The notes: generated by a model not told the origin, from the sequence alone. 64,000 nucleotides of DNA from Onchidella celtica (GCA_963931925.1 OZ007572.1:19921543-19985542), one strand, 5' to 3'; shown: positions 49,801 to 60,834, counted from the stretch's first letter. Numbers and translations: made by a program.

Positions 49801-52800
49801 TGGATTTGTTATAATTTTCAATATTTAACAAAATCTACAACACTACAATACTGTGAAATCTACAAAATTAAGCGGAAAAAAAATAATGTTAAGCATCTAC
49901 ATATGGATAATAGATGAAACAATCACTGTAAGCCACTTTAAATATTCACAGACTCCAGGCGTATCAAAGAGGAAGGCATGTCGGCTTAGTAATAATAATA
50001 ATAATAATGTATAGCATTTATATAGCGCATATCCATTTAAAATGCTCTATGCGCTTTACAGAAACAACATGTCAACCACAGAGCAGAATGGAGCTGCCGG
50101 CGAAGTGCTCAACATACTGCACTGCTTCTTTCTCTCTCCCTGTCTCGCTCACTCTCTCTCTCTCAGAGCAAATTGTAACGCAGCCTGTTAGGCGCAGTTC
50201 ACAACTCACAACAGTTCACAACTCACATCAGTTCACACAACACACAACTCAAATAATATTTGGAATATTTATTAATAACAATATATATTTTAATAATGAA
50301 TAATAAATTCTGGCGGGGGGGGGGGGGGGGGGGCTTTTGAGAACCTTTTCTATTTTTGTACCATATAAAAACTGAATTGAGAGAGTGTTGTAAGTTTGTG
50401 TTGAGCTCTGTAAAAGAAGATAATACACTGTGTATGTTACGAGGCTCCTATCCTAAATGTTACGGATTTGGGGGGAATCCGTCTACTTAAGGTTTCGACT
50501 GCATTTAAAACGAGAGGTACTTAATATCTAATCTTTCGTACCATGCCACACACTAAGAACAATCTGAATAAGTTTCATAAACAGACCTGCAGGGCCACAA
50601 ATTTAATTACATTAATTACCCTAACAATTTTGTCTAGATCTATTATATAGTAAAGACAACATCAGCAGCATCAAATCCAAATTCAATAATACCTCACTAG
50701 AATTCTACTCTAGATTCCTATAATATTATTATACTTCTGACTCACTAACAATCTAAGTACTAATTATATATATCTCAGATCTGGTCTGCCTACTATATAT
50801 CAATCAATACACTAATATGGTCTCTGGCGACAATGTCATCTCAGCCATTTCTGCCTAACGCTTATAATAATCGAGCCCGTCAATACAAACTGACGTAGTT
50901 AAGTCTAGAGATCTACTCTAGGATGGGCTGGCAATGCCCAGCCTCATCCAGACAAATCAATCACAATTCACAGATGTGTATGCCATACATTCATACTAGT
51001 TGCAAGTCTATATATATCTTTATCTTGCATTCTTGGGTAGCACTCCTAGTATATGCGACAATCCTGTCCTACTGGATAACTTATGTTCAGCTCCTCGTTC
51101 ATGGTTGAGTCATCAATGGACAAACACTTACGATTATTCCCTGGTGTTAGAGACCAGGGAACGATGGACAATAGCGGTGGGCATATCTCATTCAGGCATA
51201 TGGATTCATCTCAAATGTCTATAGTGGACTAGACATGAGTCGTACAACTTTATGATTCTTCAGGCAGAATCGTGCCGACGCCTGCACAGATTGGAGTTTT
51301 CTGTATGGAGTGCAGGATATATGTCTGGGCTGACTTTTATACTGTCTAGCCACCTGCAACTACCGTCCAAATCCCTAGATTTTATTGGTGCATCCATGCG
51401 AGCTCATCTCGCAATATTAATATATTCTATGTGGGAGTCGGTCACGGCCTCGCATTAAAACAGACAAGGTCAATTTAAAATGTCAAAACAACTACTGAAA
51501 TCTTTAAACCCTCGTGCTTTCTACATTTTATGCACGAATTTCTGAACGCGACTAAGCGTCTTAAACTATCTATCCTCATTCGTTCGCCCCTTCTCTTCCC
51601 TTCTAAGTGTTCATCAAAATCACGGGGTCGAGAACGGCTCTGTCACTCCTAGCTATACATTTATTCTATCTCGCCTCACTTTCTTTCCATCTCTAAAACA
51701 AAAGTGTTTCAAACAAACTGTTCACGAGAACAGCTCAAGGACAAATTACGCTGGTTAGAATTAACAAGTCGTGAAAATTTACTCACTGAACGTCGTGACC
51801 TAGCACGGCATTTAGAAGACATTGTGTTCGTGACAGTGTAGATCCTTTGTTGTTTTATTTGAAAAGGGACAGTGTTTTTTATGTTAAAAACATGTTATTA
51901 AACATTTGTAACCCAGCTGTCTGAAATGTGAAATGTCGTTAAGTATATATCACTTTTTAATATTTTCTCTGTCAAGCTGATAAGTTTGAGGGTGATAGTG
52001 ATAGCATCATTCTCTTTTAAATTTTTATTTTTGCTCCATTCACTTTTTCAGGGTGTTTGTGTCAGCTGTGCTGAATTTTTCATTCTGGTCAGAGAAGGAA
52101 ACTGAGCGGTATGTTATTGCTTATAAAGGCAAGAAACACACAGGTTATTGGGCTTTGTGTGCTGCATTGAACAGAGCATTAGATGTGAGTAAGATAGAAA
52201 ATTTCCTGGGCACCGTCTTATTGCATTTCATTTTGAGAGTTTTGACTTTCGCTGGAGTTGATGAAACCGGCCGTAAATAGTTTCAGAAGAATGTGAATCA
52301 TGATAATTATACCCAAAATCATGTTTCAGATCCTTTTTAGTAAAATTAGAAGTAGGAAGGAAGGTGGAACCTTGTGGATTTACTGAAATTTGTGAAAGTT
52401 TGCTCTTCTAGATTAAGAAAGTGAATAAATCAACATTAGAAGAACTGCAGCTGTTACATTGTGCAGTAGTTTTGAAAAAGCTCACACGTGTATTTTCGTT
52501 GATTATTGCATGTTGCCTCTGAAATATAAATACAGGATCAGAATATTAAGCCATGAATTTAAAACAGTCATTCATTTAGTACATCAAATTCAGGCATTGG
52601 CTTTGTTGTGGTCATTATGTAGTCTAGGAAATGTTTTGTCATGGTGGATGATGGACAGACCTGAATTGGGAGATGGGAGAATAAACATGAAGACAGAACG
52701 TGCTTGCTTGTGGTGTTTTGTGTTAGATATTTATGTGAAGAGGAAGTGTGAAGAGATGGATCTACACTGTAGGCTTATCAGACCCCTGTATATGTCTATT

Positions 52801-55800
52801 TGGACTATACTTCCACAGCAGCACCATAAAATTATTTTGAAAGTTGCATTCCTTAATTCATAATGGTATAATGGATACTCCATGCATATTTATTGTACCT
52901 CATCAAGAAAAAGAAATTGTTTCGTTTCCCATTAACAGGAAGGTGTCAAGATCACTACCCCTTCATTCTATGCCTCAGTGGATCTCGACACAATGAAGAA
53001 GATATTTCGTTCTGACAGTAAATATGACATACCTTTGTTGGAAGAAAGGTTAAGGGTGTTGAACGAAGCTGGGAAAGTGCTGATGGAGGTGAGAATTTGC
53101 TGTTTATTTCATATTTAGACAGCAGCATCCTAAAAACTTTTATGTCATTGTGCCCTACTAGATTCTTGCTTTTCCCCTTTGATTGTTTTTTATTTTGATG
53201 AAAGCAAAGATAGAGATAAGATCCAGTTAGAGCCTTTATGAAAAGAAAGAAGAGGAGAAAATATGGCAGTTGTGAGAACTGGAAAGCATTATCTCATTTT
53301 TAAATTGACCACTACTTTTTAAGTAAGATTTCTGATCCACTGTGAAACATAAAGGCGTGAAAACAGATGATTGTCAATAAATGTTCAGAAGTATTTAGTA
53401 ATATGTGGCACACTCACTTTTTGGCAAATTTTCAAAAAAGTCTGTACTGTTTTGAAGGAGAAATACATTCAGAGTATATGTTTTTGAGACTCTTTTTTTC
53501 TGGACAAAATGTATATTTTGGCAGGGTTTGTAAATTCAAATGTAATGTTGTTTGATGAAGATATATATTTTGAAGTGCTTCCATACCACTGTATGACACC
53601 CATGCAGATACTTCTGTAAAACTAAGCTCTACGTAAGAATTGTTTGGATACTCTAGCAGTTGCATTCACATTTGGTTGGTATTTTAACATGGGTTTCATG
53701 TATTGTAGAGAGTAGAAAAAATGATGGAATTGTACATTAAATGCTAGTAGGTTGAGACAATAAAATCAGTGTTATACCATGTTGCAAAAATCCAGAATTT
53801 CATATTCATTAATGTATGAACAACAAGATAGAAGATAATGTGAAATTTCTCATGCACATTGATACGTTTCCAGAATATTGGTCTGTCCATTTCAGTCACA
53901 CACGTATAATAAGTGTTGGTATATCATGTATGAGAAGAGATAGTTTTTCTCATTTGCCATTTCCGTGAATAGGTACATGCTGTTTGTGTAGATATCTAAT
54001 TCTCTCATGATAAGACTTATTTGGATATTGTCACTGTTCTGCGACTATGCCAAAAGCAACTGATGGTATATTGCGTTCCTGAGCACAGGGGCTGTCAGAT
54101 AATAATTAATATTATAGAAAAATTAATTCGCCAATAGGAGACCATAATAATCCAATAGAATCATAATGGTGGCATAAGTCACCAAATGACAGGAAAAGAA
54201 ATAGTTTTTTTCTTGATATCTCAAAAATGTCAAAAATGGCTTATGCCATTAGCATTATATAGAGCAGTGACGATTTGTACATGCTGTTTGTTTAGTACCT
54301 AATTCTCTTGTTATTTGGATATATAAAATTGACATTATTTTCGTTTTGTAAGGATGAAAAACAATTTATTGAATTTTTACAAATGTTTGCAAGAACATAC
54401 ATGAATTAATATGGAAATTTTACACAAATTGCCTGCAGATTGAAAACAAAATAAGTTATTTCATGCTGATATATTAAATGATTCCATTTTTTCATCTTTT
54501 GTACAGAAATTCCAAGGCACCTTTGTTAATGTTATCAAGGAAGCAGACAAAAGTGCCCAGGCCCTGTTGAAACTTGTGGTAAAGAATTTCACAAGCTTTC
54601 AGGATGTAGCTGAATATAAGGGAAAAAAAGGTGGGTGTGAATATTAGAGGTGAAAAACTTTGCTTGGAGTAATGATTCTGCATAAAAACATATATGAATT
54701 TTTTCAGAAATCCTGTCAGGTCAAAATCACTGCAGCATATGGCAGTCAAGACTACTTCTTTGTCTCTTTTTCAAGCGTTTTCCTGGACCCACCTATTTTC
54801 AATTTAATTTATTAAATGAAATATAAAATGAACTGATGCCAGTATATTAGCATGAAGGAAACTCTTCTGTAATTATTTCGGAGCCTTTGATTTTATATTA
54901 TGTTTTGAATTTTTCATGAAGATGATTAGACAAATTGTCCCCTTAGAATGACAAGGTTTTAACCCGCTCCCATCAACTTTAGAGAGATTGATGATTGAAG
55001 TTTCATGTGCTCATGATGATACAGTAGACAACAGTGAAACTGAAATTGGCGGGATCACGGGTTTGTTTTCGGTTTAGACACAGTTTCGGTTTAGCAATAG
55101 GAGGCTTAAAAAATGCCAGTTTCAGGAGAGGCGGCCCAAATCACTATCATAGAGGACAAGTAATGTACGCGCACAGGCTAAACGGACTCAACACGTCCTC
55201 GCTTGCTCTATGTTATTGACTGAGAATGAGGCACACTCAAAGCATGGATAAGCGGGTGAATGTGGACTAACTCTCAGAACAGGGAGATATGCATGTGGAC
55301 GGACAGTACAGAACCGCCTTCCTGCCAATCTCGTTATTGTTACCGTACACGATGTCATGAAATGCGCTGTCTGCGATAACTAGTGCTGTCTCTCTGATCT
55401 CACACATTTTACATGAAAGATCAGACGCGATGCGCCAGACATAATGTCTGCTGATGTCTGATTTCGGACCTGTGAGTTTATGGGCCTCCTGCCCTCTCCC
55501 CCTATCCCTGTAGTGCTGCCTTTTCCATGTAGGCCTAACTACCGGGCATGCTCCGCTCTTATTTTTTGAGGGGGGGGGGGTGTGTATAGTGGGGTGATTC
55601 AGTGACTTGACTCGATGTATGGCAAATCACAGTGGTCTGGCTACTCAATGCAGCAATTTTCTTTTCGGTTTAACCATAGGGTTATTTGGATTTAGCGCTA
55701 GTTTGTTAACAAAGATAAAGAGGGAAAAAATCGGGGATTCTTATTTTCTTTCAGTTTAGCCTATTTCCACTGTACATTTTAAAATTTTTTTAGTAATACT

Positions 55801-58800
55801 TACAAATTCAAATTACACACCAAATCCCCTGAATGGAGCGGGCCTGTAGGAGTAGCATGTATGTGTAACTCAGTTCAGCCAAACAGTAGAGCTAGAACCT
55901 TGCCATTCAAAGGGGAGGAAATAACTTACGATACAGAGTAGTAGAAAGATATATGACATTGTAGACCAAAGTATTGTCTCTGAAAGCTGGCAGTATAAAG
56001 GTGAGCGGTAACATTTTGTGACAACATGTCACATGGTAGCATCATCTTGTCAAATCTTTTCATTGTTGTGAGAAATATGAACTTAACTCTTTCCCTACGG
56101 GCCAGCATTCCACGTCCGGACGGAGCACTTCCTAGGGTTATACGCCATACTGTACTCATTTGTAAACAAAGATTGCTTACTACACAACAGCTGCCCAAAC
56201 TATACACGTATCGCACATGTGGTATCGCTGGACACGCTAGGACAAAGGAAGCTTTACCAAGAATTCTGTTTTTAAGGTTCGCCACCACGGGATGTTAAGT
56301 TCCAATACGGTGGTCAAGGAATACCTTTACAAGGTCACAACGCAGGCTGCGTTGTACCGGCTGCCTCTAGGGAAGCATGCGACGCATTGTACGTTGTACC
56401 GTAGGGAAAGAGTTAAGACGGATTTCTTTTCTCTTTTCTAAACATGGAAAATGTTCCTAGCAAAATGTTATGGTTTTCTATATATTTATGAGCATAGCAT
56501 TTCAAAACCTTAGTTCTTGTTTGCTCCAACTCCACTTTTTTCTCAGCTGAGAAATTCGTCATTAAATGGCTGTAGTTATTATAATAAGGAGTTACTTTGG
56601 AATCAGTCGGAACTGTGAAACAGCTTGATAAGTGCCACAGTGCATTTTAAACAAGTGTCAAAGTGTGCATTTGTTACAGCTCTTCTACGAACTAAAAGAT
56701 CTCCAGTTTTTCAGAAAATGGAGAAAGATCAAACAAAAACTAAGATTGCAATATTTTTCAACCTCTGGCGCGATCTCCAATCTAGGTTCTTTTTGTGTAA
56801 TAGTAGTGATGTTCCTGTATTCTCATTTCAGTGGGCATCTTCAAAAGGGTGCAGATCCTCATTGGTGACATTTGGGGATGTTGTGAAGGCCAGGGACTGG
56901 GAGAATTTCATGACGTAAACACTATCACAATGTTTGCTGACTACAGGTGTGTTTGTGTGTATGATTTTATTTGTTGATCTCAAACGTATGTTGTTTTTCT
57001 TTTTAAAAAATTATCTGAATGTACATTAAACTGACAGAAACACACATTATTTTCAATAAAGTCTTCAGCAAATGTAAAATTTTGAGGTATATTGTTTTGA
57101 AACTTTGTTGTTTTTTTATATCAGTTTAAGCATTTGTGTTTCTTTTTCAAAAGAAGAAAGAAGTTGTTTACAGTTTCATTGTTAGTTTTGGCACTTTGTT
57201 TGCTGGGAAAAAAACTTTATACAGTATATTTCCATTCCAGTATTTTTTGGTCAGTGGATCTCTTCTGTATTTGTGATTTCTTGATAAATTATAAATCATT
57301 ACTGAAATTTAGTGAAACAGTACACTGTAGCCTGACTTAAAGCTCATCATGAACATTAAATTCTTCCAGTGATAATGTAATATTCATAACAATGCAGATT
57401 AGTATAACAAGCGCAAGATTTTTTTTTAACAGTATGGACTTTCACTTTGAACAACAGTGTTAGATGGTTAACATTTATTTTTATCTTGATCTACAGAATT
57501 CCCCAAGCTATGGTATATTTTGGTGTTCTCAAGTATTCAGATAGTCTGATGGACAAACTCAAACAAGGTAAAATTTTGTCTACAGTTATTATACATAAAA
57601 TGATATATGCTGTACTAGGGGATACGTTTATATCTTCTTGTGTCATTTTATCACAGATTGTTAGTTTTGAAGTGGTGCAATTTTTTTCTTAATAAAAGTA
57701 TGTGTGCACTGAATGCTGGGCAAATGTAATCTTGAAATTCTTTCAAGATTTGGCAAATGTAGCACTGTATGTGTTAAATGAAGCGGTAAGGGTCAGTCAG
57801 GGATTATTTTCAGTAGATATTATTATTATAAATTACTACATTATTCTTGGTAACTAATCTTTTGTGCACACATTAATTTCCTGTGTATACTGGTTTTCCT
57901 GTGTATACAGGTTGCAACACATGTGTGCTCGCACATGCACACAGCTTAGAGAGAACACTACTTCCTTTTCATCTGTCAGTCAGATTCTGTGTCTCACGTG
58001 ACACTTCTTCTCACTAATTCCTTCTTATCTATCAGTCAGATTCTTTGTCTCACGTGACGCTTCTTCTCACTACTTCTTCTTATCTGTTAGTCAGATTCTC
58101 TGTCTCACGTGACACTTCTTCTGAAATTCACAGGCTACATGTTTAAAAGTGGAGAGGAGCTGGAAGTTGAAATTCGGGGTGTGTCCCTTTGGGCATGTGA
58201 GGTTAGTATTAGTGTTTAAAGGTTATTGATTGGTAATAGCAGCTGGAATGATACTAAATGAAAAATCCTGTTAACCAAATTAATTTTTAGTTGTTTACAT
58301 TGGAAATTTGTGTTCGTCGGTTGTGAATCTATTGTAAAAAGTCAGTCCTATTGCACAATTTATGCACATTTAAAGGCCACAGCTATTGTACTGTTGATAG
58401 CCATTCCCACATGAGGAATGGAACAAAGATTGTTGGATGTGCGACTATAAGTCAGGGATTATTAGCAGTCTCAGGCTGTTCATGTGTCATCATGTGATAT
58501 ATTATATAACATTCACAAACGGAACATGAGTGGAATGCTGCATCGTGATTTGTTGTTGAGTGAATGAAGTATGTGTGAACATCAGCCACACAATACACTG
58601 AATTAACTATTCATCGCTGCAGTATTACCTTATTCTAACCACACTGTTTACAAATATCAAGATAAGGCCATAATATGTGTATTTTATCGTTTCTGCTGAT
58701 ATGGTAAAGGTATCTCACCACCGGGAATAGATTTTAAAGTGTTAAAAACTTGTTCTAACACTTTGTAAAGTTCAAATGTAAAACTTCATAAGCAAATTTC

Positions 58801-59059
58801 TAGAAACACACTGATGTGGAGCTGGAATGAAGTGGTCCTGAGGGGACATGTTGTTTTCTTGAACTGTTTCCATTTTCAATGTTTTACACAGCTCGTCCGT
58901 GATGAAATCTTACGCCTTCTCGAAGCTGATTCCGACAAGACCAAGGAGTATGATGTAAATGCCATCCTAGTGGATCATTATTTGTGGGACACAAGACGTG
59001 AGCTAGCAGATAAAATGACAGACATTCCCTTTCATCGCTGCCGAGGGATATATTACTGA
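46789..59059 (+). CDS. QNG1: Queuosine 5'-phosphate N-glycosylase/hydrolase (queuosine salvage protein), nine exons
   Basis: This enzyme releases the base queuine from queuosine 5'-monophosphate so that animals can reuse it for tRNA modification. Coding exons are 46789-46890, 49289-49383, 52052-52184, 52939-53088, 54507-54630, 56832-56946, 57497-57567, 58134-58201 and 58892-59059. They total 1,026 nt, giving 341 residues, the same length as I recall for the human protein (C9orf64). All introns are GT-AG. Family landmarks are [10 protein letters not shown] near the N-terminus, [15 protein letters not shown] (64-78), [16 protein letters not shown] (97-112), MFADYRIPQ (235-243, likely holding the active-site Asp238), EIRGVSLW (276-283) and C-terminal [10 protein letters not shown] (332-341). 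The start is the first of two close ATGs because MEGVMSPRE aligns with the family start. No frameshift or missing exon was seen. Introns are heavily invaded by mobile elements. Confidence 0.97.
46910..47706. mobile_element. Pogo/Tigger-like MITE in QNG1 intron 1
   Basis: A 797-bp element flanked by TA on both sides (46908-46909 and 47707-47708). Left end CAGTAGTCTCCGTCTAAGAA; reverse complement of the right end CAGTAGTCTTCGTCTAAGAA. Subterminal copies of CCGCCTAAGAACCCG or CCGCCTTAGAACCCG occur at about 46934, 46950, 47031 and 47649. There is no transposase frame. The CAGT start and TA target suit the pogo/Tigger branch of Tc1/mariner, by resemblance only. Confidence 0.9.
48908..49072. repeat. 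~98-bp tandem duplication in QNG1 intron 1
   Basis: Two units share TATTCTATA.TATGTCAAAATAG, TTTTTATTTTTATAAT and TTAGAATTGAATGGAACAGT. The second unit lacks about 12 bp present in the first. Confidence 0.9.
49289..49383 (+). CDS. QNG1: QNG1 coding exon 2
   Basis: Acceptor TTTCTCAG, donor GTAAGG. Encodes [10 protein letters not shown] through DEDAVN and ends two bases into the tryptophan codon (residue 66). Confidence 0.95.
49990..50196 (-). mobile_element. SINE-like element sharing both ends with the CR1-like LINE
   Basis: On the - strand it reads GCGCCTAACAGGCTG (as at the LINE 5' edge, 32473), a GA-rich stretch, CTGTAAAGCGCATAGAGCAT, GGATATGCGCTATATAAATG and a (TTA)n tail (49990-50007 on +). 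The LINE coding region is absent. It lies in QNG1 intron 2. A short repeat of CAGTTCACAACTCACA abuts it at about 50193-50245. Confidence 0.7.
50435..51835 (+). mobile_element. Probable solo LTR (1,401 bp) in QNG1 intron 2
   Basis: Begins TGTTACGAGGCTCC, ends TTCGTGACA, and is flanked by GTGTA on both sides (50430-50434 and 51836-51840). TG...CA ends plus a 5-bp duplication are the LTR signature. No gag-pol frame lies inside. The ends resemble the - strand reading of the block at 25966-27561 (TGTAACGA...GTGACA), so the two may be related families. Confidence 0.7.
52052..52184 (+). CDS. QNG1: QNG1 coding exon 3
   Basis: Acceptor CTTTTTCAG, donor GTGAGT. Encodes the conserved VLNFSFW and [14 protein letters not shown] blocks. 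Ends in phase 0. Confidence 0.97.
52939..53088 (+). CDS. QNG1: QNG1 coding exon 4
   Basis: Acceptor CATTAACAG, donor GTGAGA. 50 codons encoding [19 protein letters not shown] through NEAGKVLME. Phase 0. Confidence 0.97.
54030..54271. mobile_element. Unclassified MITE (TIR GTCACTGCTCT), copy 2, QNG1 intron 4
   Basis: Starts GTCACTGTTCTGCGACTATG. Carries GCGTTCCTGAGCACAGGGGC, AATAATCCAATAGAATCATA and CACCAAATGACAGGAAAAGA, and ends TTATGCCATTAGC...AGAGCAGTGAC. The two ends are inverted copies. A few bases of the left end (TAATGG) have been lost compared with copy 1. Confidence 0.82.
54507..54630 (+). CDS. QNG1: QNG1 coding exon 5
   Basis: Acceptor TTGTACAG, donor GTGGGT (weaker than consensus). 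Encodes [20 protein letters not shown] through YKGKK. Ends one base into a valine codon. Confidence 0.95.
54939..55915. mobile_element. Inverted-repeat element in QNG1 intron 5
   Basis: Left end CCCCTTAGAATGACAAGGTT; reverse complement of the right end CCCCTTTGAATGGCAAGGTT. A further match to the right end with adjoining GAACTGAGTTACACAT occurs at 24050-24125. About 977 bp, no transposase frame, superfamily not determined. Interior repeats of TTTCGGTTTAG are present. Confidence 0.55.
56083..56416. mobile_element. piggyBac-like MITE in QNG1 intron 5
   Basis: Left TTAACTCTTTCCCTACGG and right CCGTAGGGAAAGAGTTAA are exact inverted copies of 18 bp, each including the TTAA target. 334 bp including both TTAA copies, with no transposase. 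The perfect ends suggest it is young. Confidence 0.9.
56832..56946 (+). CDS. QNG1: QNG1 coding exon 6
   Basis: Acceptor CTCATTTCAG, donor GTGTGT. Encodes [15 protein letters not shown] and NTITMFADY. Ends two bases into an arginine codon of the FADYR motif. Confidence 0.96.
57497..57567 (+). CDS. QNG1: QNG1 coding exon 7
   Basis: Acceptor GATCTACAG, donor GTAAAA. Encodes [20 protein letters not shown] and following residues. Ends one base into a glycine codon. Confidence 0.96.
57975..58130. repeat. Three-unit minisatellite (55-56 bp) abutting exon 8
   Basis: Units begin at about 57979, 58035 and 58090 with GTCAGATTCT.TGTCTCACGT and GAC.CTTCTTCTCACT. Each contains the palindrome CACGTG. The last unit supplies the pyrimidine-rich stretch just before the exon 8 acceptor (AG at 58132-58133). 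Confidence 0.93.
58134..58201 (+). CDS. QNG1: QNG1 coding exon 8
   Basis: Acceptor AAATTCACAG, donor GTTAGT. Encodes [20 protein letters not shown] and ends with Glu286 in phase 0. A three-unit minisatellite abuts the acceptor. Confidence 0.96.
58892..59059 (+). CDS. QNG1: QNG1 coding exon 9 with stop
   Basis: Acceptor TTTACACAG. Encodes [28 protein letters not shown] and the terminal [10 protein letters not shown], then TGA. Confidence 0.97.
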   Translation, partial: LVRDEILRLLEADSDKTKEYDVNAILVDHYLWDTRRELADKMTDIPFHRCRGIYY

Positions 59060-59400
59060 TAGCATTTTTTTTTTTTACATCCCTGTAACATGTTGCGTTT
59101 TCTCACTGATAATGAAAATTGAAGTACCAGTTAGTGTCGATATCCTGATGGAATGTCTGTTATCAGTTCCAAGGATGCATCTCATGTACATTAGAAAAAA
59201 GGTTGTTTTAATGTGATTCATTGAAATTTTTTTATGTATGCTGCCTGAAAAAGGCGTCACCTTCATTTATTACTTCCACTTACCATTTGTCTCATTCATG
59301 AGTATAAAATATGCAAATCACTTTCAATGAGATCATCCTTGTATGCCTCACACAAAGTCTGTCTCAGTGGCATAAGTAGTTCATGTTGTAGACATTGCCA

Positions 59401-59629
59401 TTAACTCTTTGTGTGCTGCCATGAATTTTCCATGTTTGCCGATGGAGGAAGAAAATAGTGTGGGAGATGAATGAAAACTAACCACACAACATTTATGAAT
59501 TGAAAGTCGGCTTCATTTCTTCCCGAAACATAAGAGCCTAGAATTTTTGTGCATCAATACATTGATGATTGGCACAAATGTGACCAGCCGAAGAGCCAAT
59601 TCATCGGCTCGTGGCACACAAAAAGTTAA
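59401..59629. mobile_element. piggyBac-like MITE in QNG1 3' flank
   Basis: Left TTAACTCTTTGTGTGCTGCC; reverse complement of the right end TTAACTTTTTGTGTGCCAC. 229 bp with TTAA at both edges. The first bases match the MITEs at 56083 and 60330. If the polyadenylation signal at 59889 is used, it is inside the QNG1 3' untranslated region. Confidence 0.85.
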
Positions 59630-59888
59630 GAAACCTGTAATAGTAATGAGGAATGTAATGTAAGAAATGGAATGCTAACAGTGGAACCAAGGAGGCCTTT
59701 TCTTTTTTAAGTAAAAATTCCTTTCTACTCTAAGAGATAATTTGTTCTGTGGAAACTTCTCAAAGATGAAAGATGTCCTTCATATACATCTGTGTATGAT
59801 GTATGTCTTATGCTGTTGTATGTTACAATATTATTATACTGATGTGTTCATTCTCCAACAAAGCAGCAGACAATTGCCATATTTTTAA

Positions 59889-59894
59889 AATAAA
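59889..59894 (+). promoter_or_regulatory. Candidate polyadenylation signal for QNG1
   Basis: AATAAA about 830 bp after the QNG1 stop, in an A/T-rich context. I cannot exclude other signals nearby or an earlier non-canonical one. Confidence 0.4.
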
Positions 59895-60329
59895 ACCAGA
59901 TATTTTTAATGGAAAACGAAAAGTCCGTTTCCTTCAGTGTATATGTATTATGCAAGTTATGTGAAAAGAAAGTAGTAAGTTTTATGCTCTAGTGTCAAGA
60001 AAAAAAAACAAGCAACAACACAGCAAGGGAAATAAACACACTGATCTGGTAACTCTGCAAAACATAGTACTAGTAGTCACCCTTGGTATGAGGCTTGCTG
60101 GAAGTTGTAGAATATTATTTATTTATTTTTGTTTTTTATTATTGTGGGAAAATATCGTCAAAGGCTTTACAGTGTTTGGCATTATTTAAACACTTAAGAT
60201 AAATATGACATTTGTAAGCTGAAATGATTTTAAAAAATGTGTACCATATTCACCATTTTATTTTTATATTAAAAGTTATTCTAGATAAAATGTTTACAGT
60301 CCTCAAACCCTGCATGTTACACTCATTTC

Positions 60330-60628
60330 TTAACTCTTTCCCTACCACACATTCTGGGCAGTATTCCACGGTTGGACCAAGCTATATTTGAGCCACCATT
60401 TTGTTCCCTCAATAGACAACCAAAAAATATGAAATTGTGTGAAAATGAATGTAGATTCAAAATATTCAGGTTTGAATGTACAACAGTGAATTGTATTTAC
60501 AAAAATTGTGTTTCGTAAACACTGAATTGGAATTGAACATGAATTTCATGAGCCGCATTGCGGCTCGCGGTAGGAATCAGGATTTCGCTTGAGTCACAAA
60601 ATGCGGCTAGCGGGAGGGAAAGAGTTAA
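60330..60628. mobile_element. piggyBac-like MITE downstream of QNG1
   Basis: Left TTAACTCTTTCCCTACCACA; right end GGGAGGGAAAGAGTTAA. 299 bp with TTAA at both edges. The outer 15 bp match the MITE at 56083 while the interior differs, though both have AGTATTCCACG- or AGCATTCCACG-like words near the left end. Confidence 0.87.
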
Positions 60629-60834
60629 GTATTTCCACAACCAATAATCAGAACATAGCCTGAGTTTGAAATCTTGTCTAACATAAACCATAGTCTACAA
60701 GGATTTCTTCAAAATACAGAACAGATAATATGACAACAGTGCAAAGGAATGAGAAAATTTCTAAAAAATGTATGAAGAATTGTCCATTTAAACTAATTTC
60801 TGTAGAGATTCATGGAACAAGAAGGAAGATACTT

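Noticed and set aside
52459..52863. 134-residue + frame within QNG1 intron 3
   Set aside because: It lies inside an intron defined by matching splice phases and shows no similarity to the family. A chance frame in AT-rich DNA.
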